Positions 42,226-42,271 of a DNA stretch of 42,271 nucleotides are shown here, one piece after another (the first letter of the stretch is position 1; each line of letters begins with the position of its first letter). The notes under the pieces were generated by a model. It worked only from the letters and a program-made list of their open reading frames with translations, ran no database searches and was not told the origin of the DNA. The stretch is from the NCBI GenBank assembly GCA_016202865.1, contig JACQNV010000010.1, positions 1 to 42,271 on the forward strand, given 5' to 3'. The translations under genes were made by a program, and so were the position numbers. Origin of the DNA: Candidatus Aenigmatarchaeota archaeon. GTDB taxonomy: Archaea; Aenigmatarchaeota; Aenigmatarchaeia; QMZP01; JACQNV01.

Positions 42226-42271
42226 TCTCCCGTATCCAAAGAAAACGGTATACATTTTTTCTCTGTAAATA

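Noticed and set aside
1..42271. tRNA genes, CRISPR arrays, insertion sequences, replication origin
   Set aside because: No cloverleaf with a T-arm consensus, no regularly spaced repeats, no transposase and no Cdc6/Orc gene were seen.

Overview
The window reads as archaeal chromosome, most likely from a small-genome DPANN-type lineage; the phylum cannot be fixed by eye. The reasons are archaeal-type ribosomal proteins L11, L1, L10(P0) and L12(P1), an archaeal COG1750-like Lon-fold surface protease, class III (pilin-type) signal sequences, AT-rich TATA boxes 22-30 nt upstream of many start codons (leaderless genes), and very large membrane-anchored surface proteins with Cys-rich modules. No tRNA, rRNA, CRISPR array, transposase or integrase was seen.

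Layout. 1-13053 (+): two tandem, diverged copies of a three-gene surface cassette (pilin-like protein, large secreted protein, C-terminally anchored protein). 13062-18700 (mostly -): another anchored surface protein, two paralogous alpha/beta hydrolases, a CheD-like secreted protein interrupted by an 11-base G/C homopolymer, and a divergent phosphoribosyltransferase (PRTase) next to APRT. 18803-20350 (-): a second divergent PRTase and MTA phosphorylase. MTA phosphorylase yields adenine and APRT returns it to AMP, so this is a purine salvage block. 20380-24545: small unknown genes around a glutaredoxin, then a caspase-fold-like protein that lacks the catalytic His. 24571-25358 (-): PIN toxin/antitoxin pair. 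25538-30997 (+): regulator-sufB-sufD-sufS-sufU-sufC, a complete Fe-S assembly operon with a Cys-containing HTH regulator translationally coupled to sufB. 31042-34894 (+): a 975-residue surface protein, a DUF4258/DUF2283 pair and a GNAT acetyltransferase. 34964-42197 (mostly -): the L11/L1/L10/L12 genes, split by about 4.7 kb holding a HEPN-like gene, a micro-ORF, an asparaginase, a frameshifted membrane gene, a lipoprotein-like gene and the membrane-anchored Lon-fold protease.

Most notable: a ~36-bp palindromic element in three copies, two of them inside protein-coding genes in frame. One copy lies exactly where its paralog in this window has no insert (13 extra residues). The arms co-vary between copies. 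This resembles the coding-region palindromic elements (RPEs) known from Rickettsia and would be unusual in an archaeon. Other leads are the homopolymer-interrupted secreted CheD-like gene, the pseudo-caspase, the suf-coupled regulator, a start-proximal CTAATTCTT motif at fixed spacing before three genes, and a 21-bp direct repeat of the asparaginase 3' end bracketing a ~1-kb unit. Three genes each appear to lack one base. That may be biology or assembly error and must be checked against reads.
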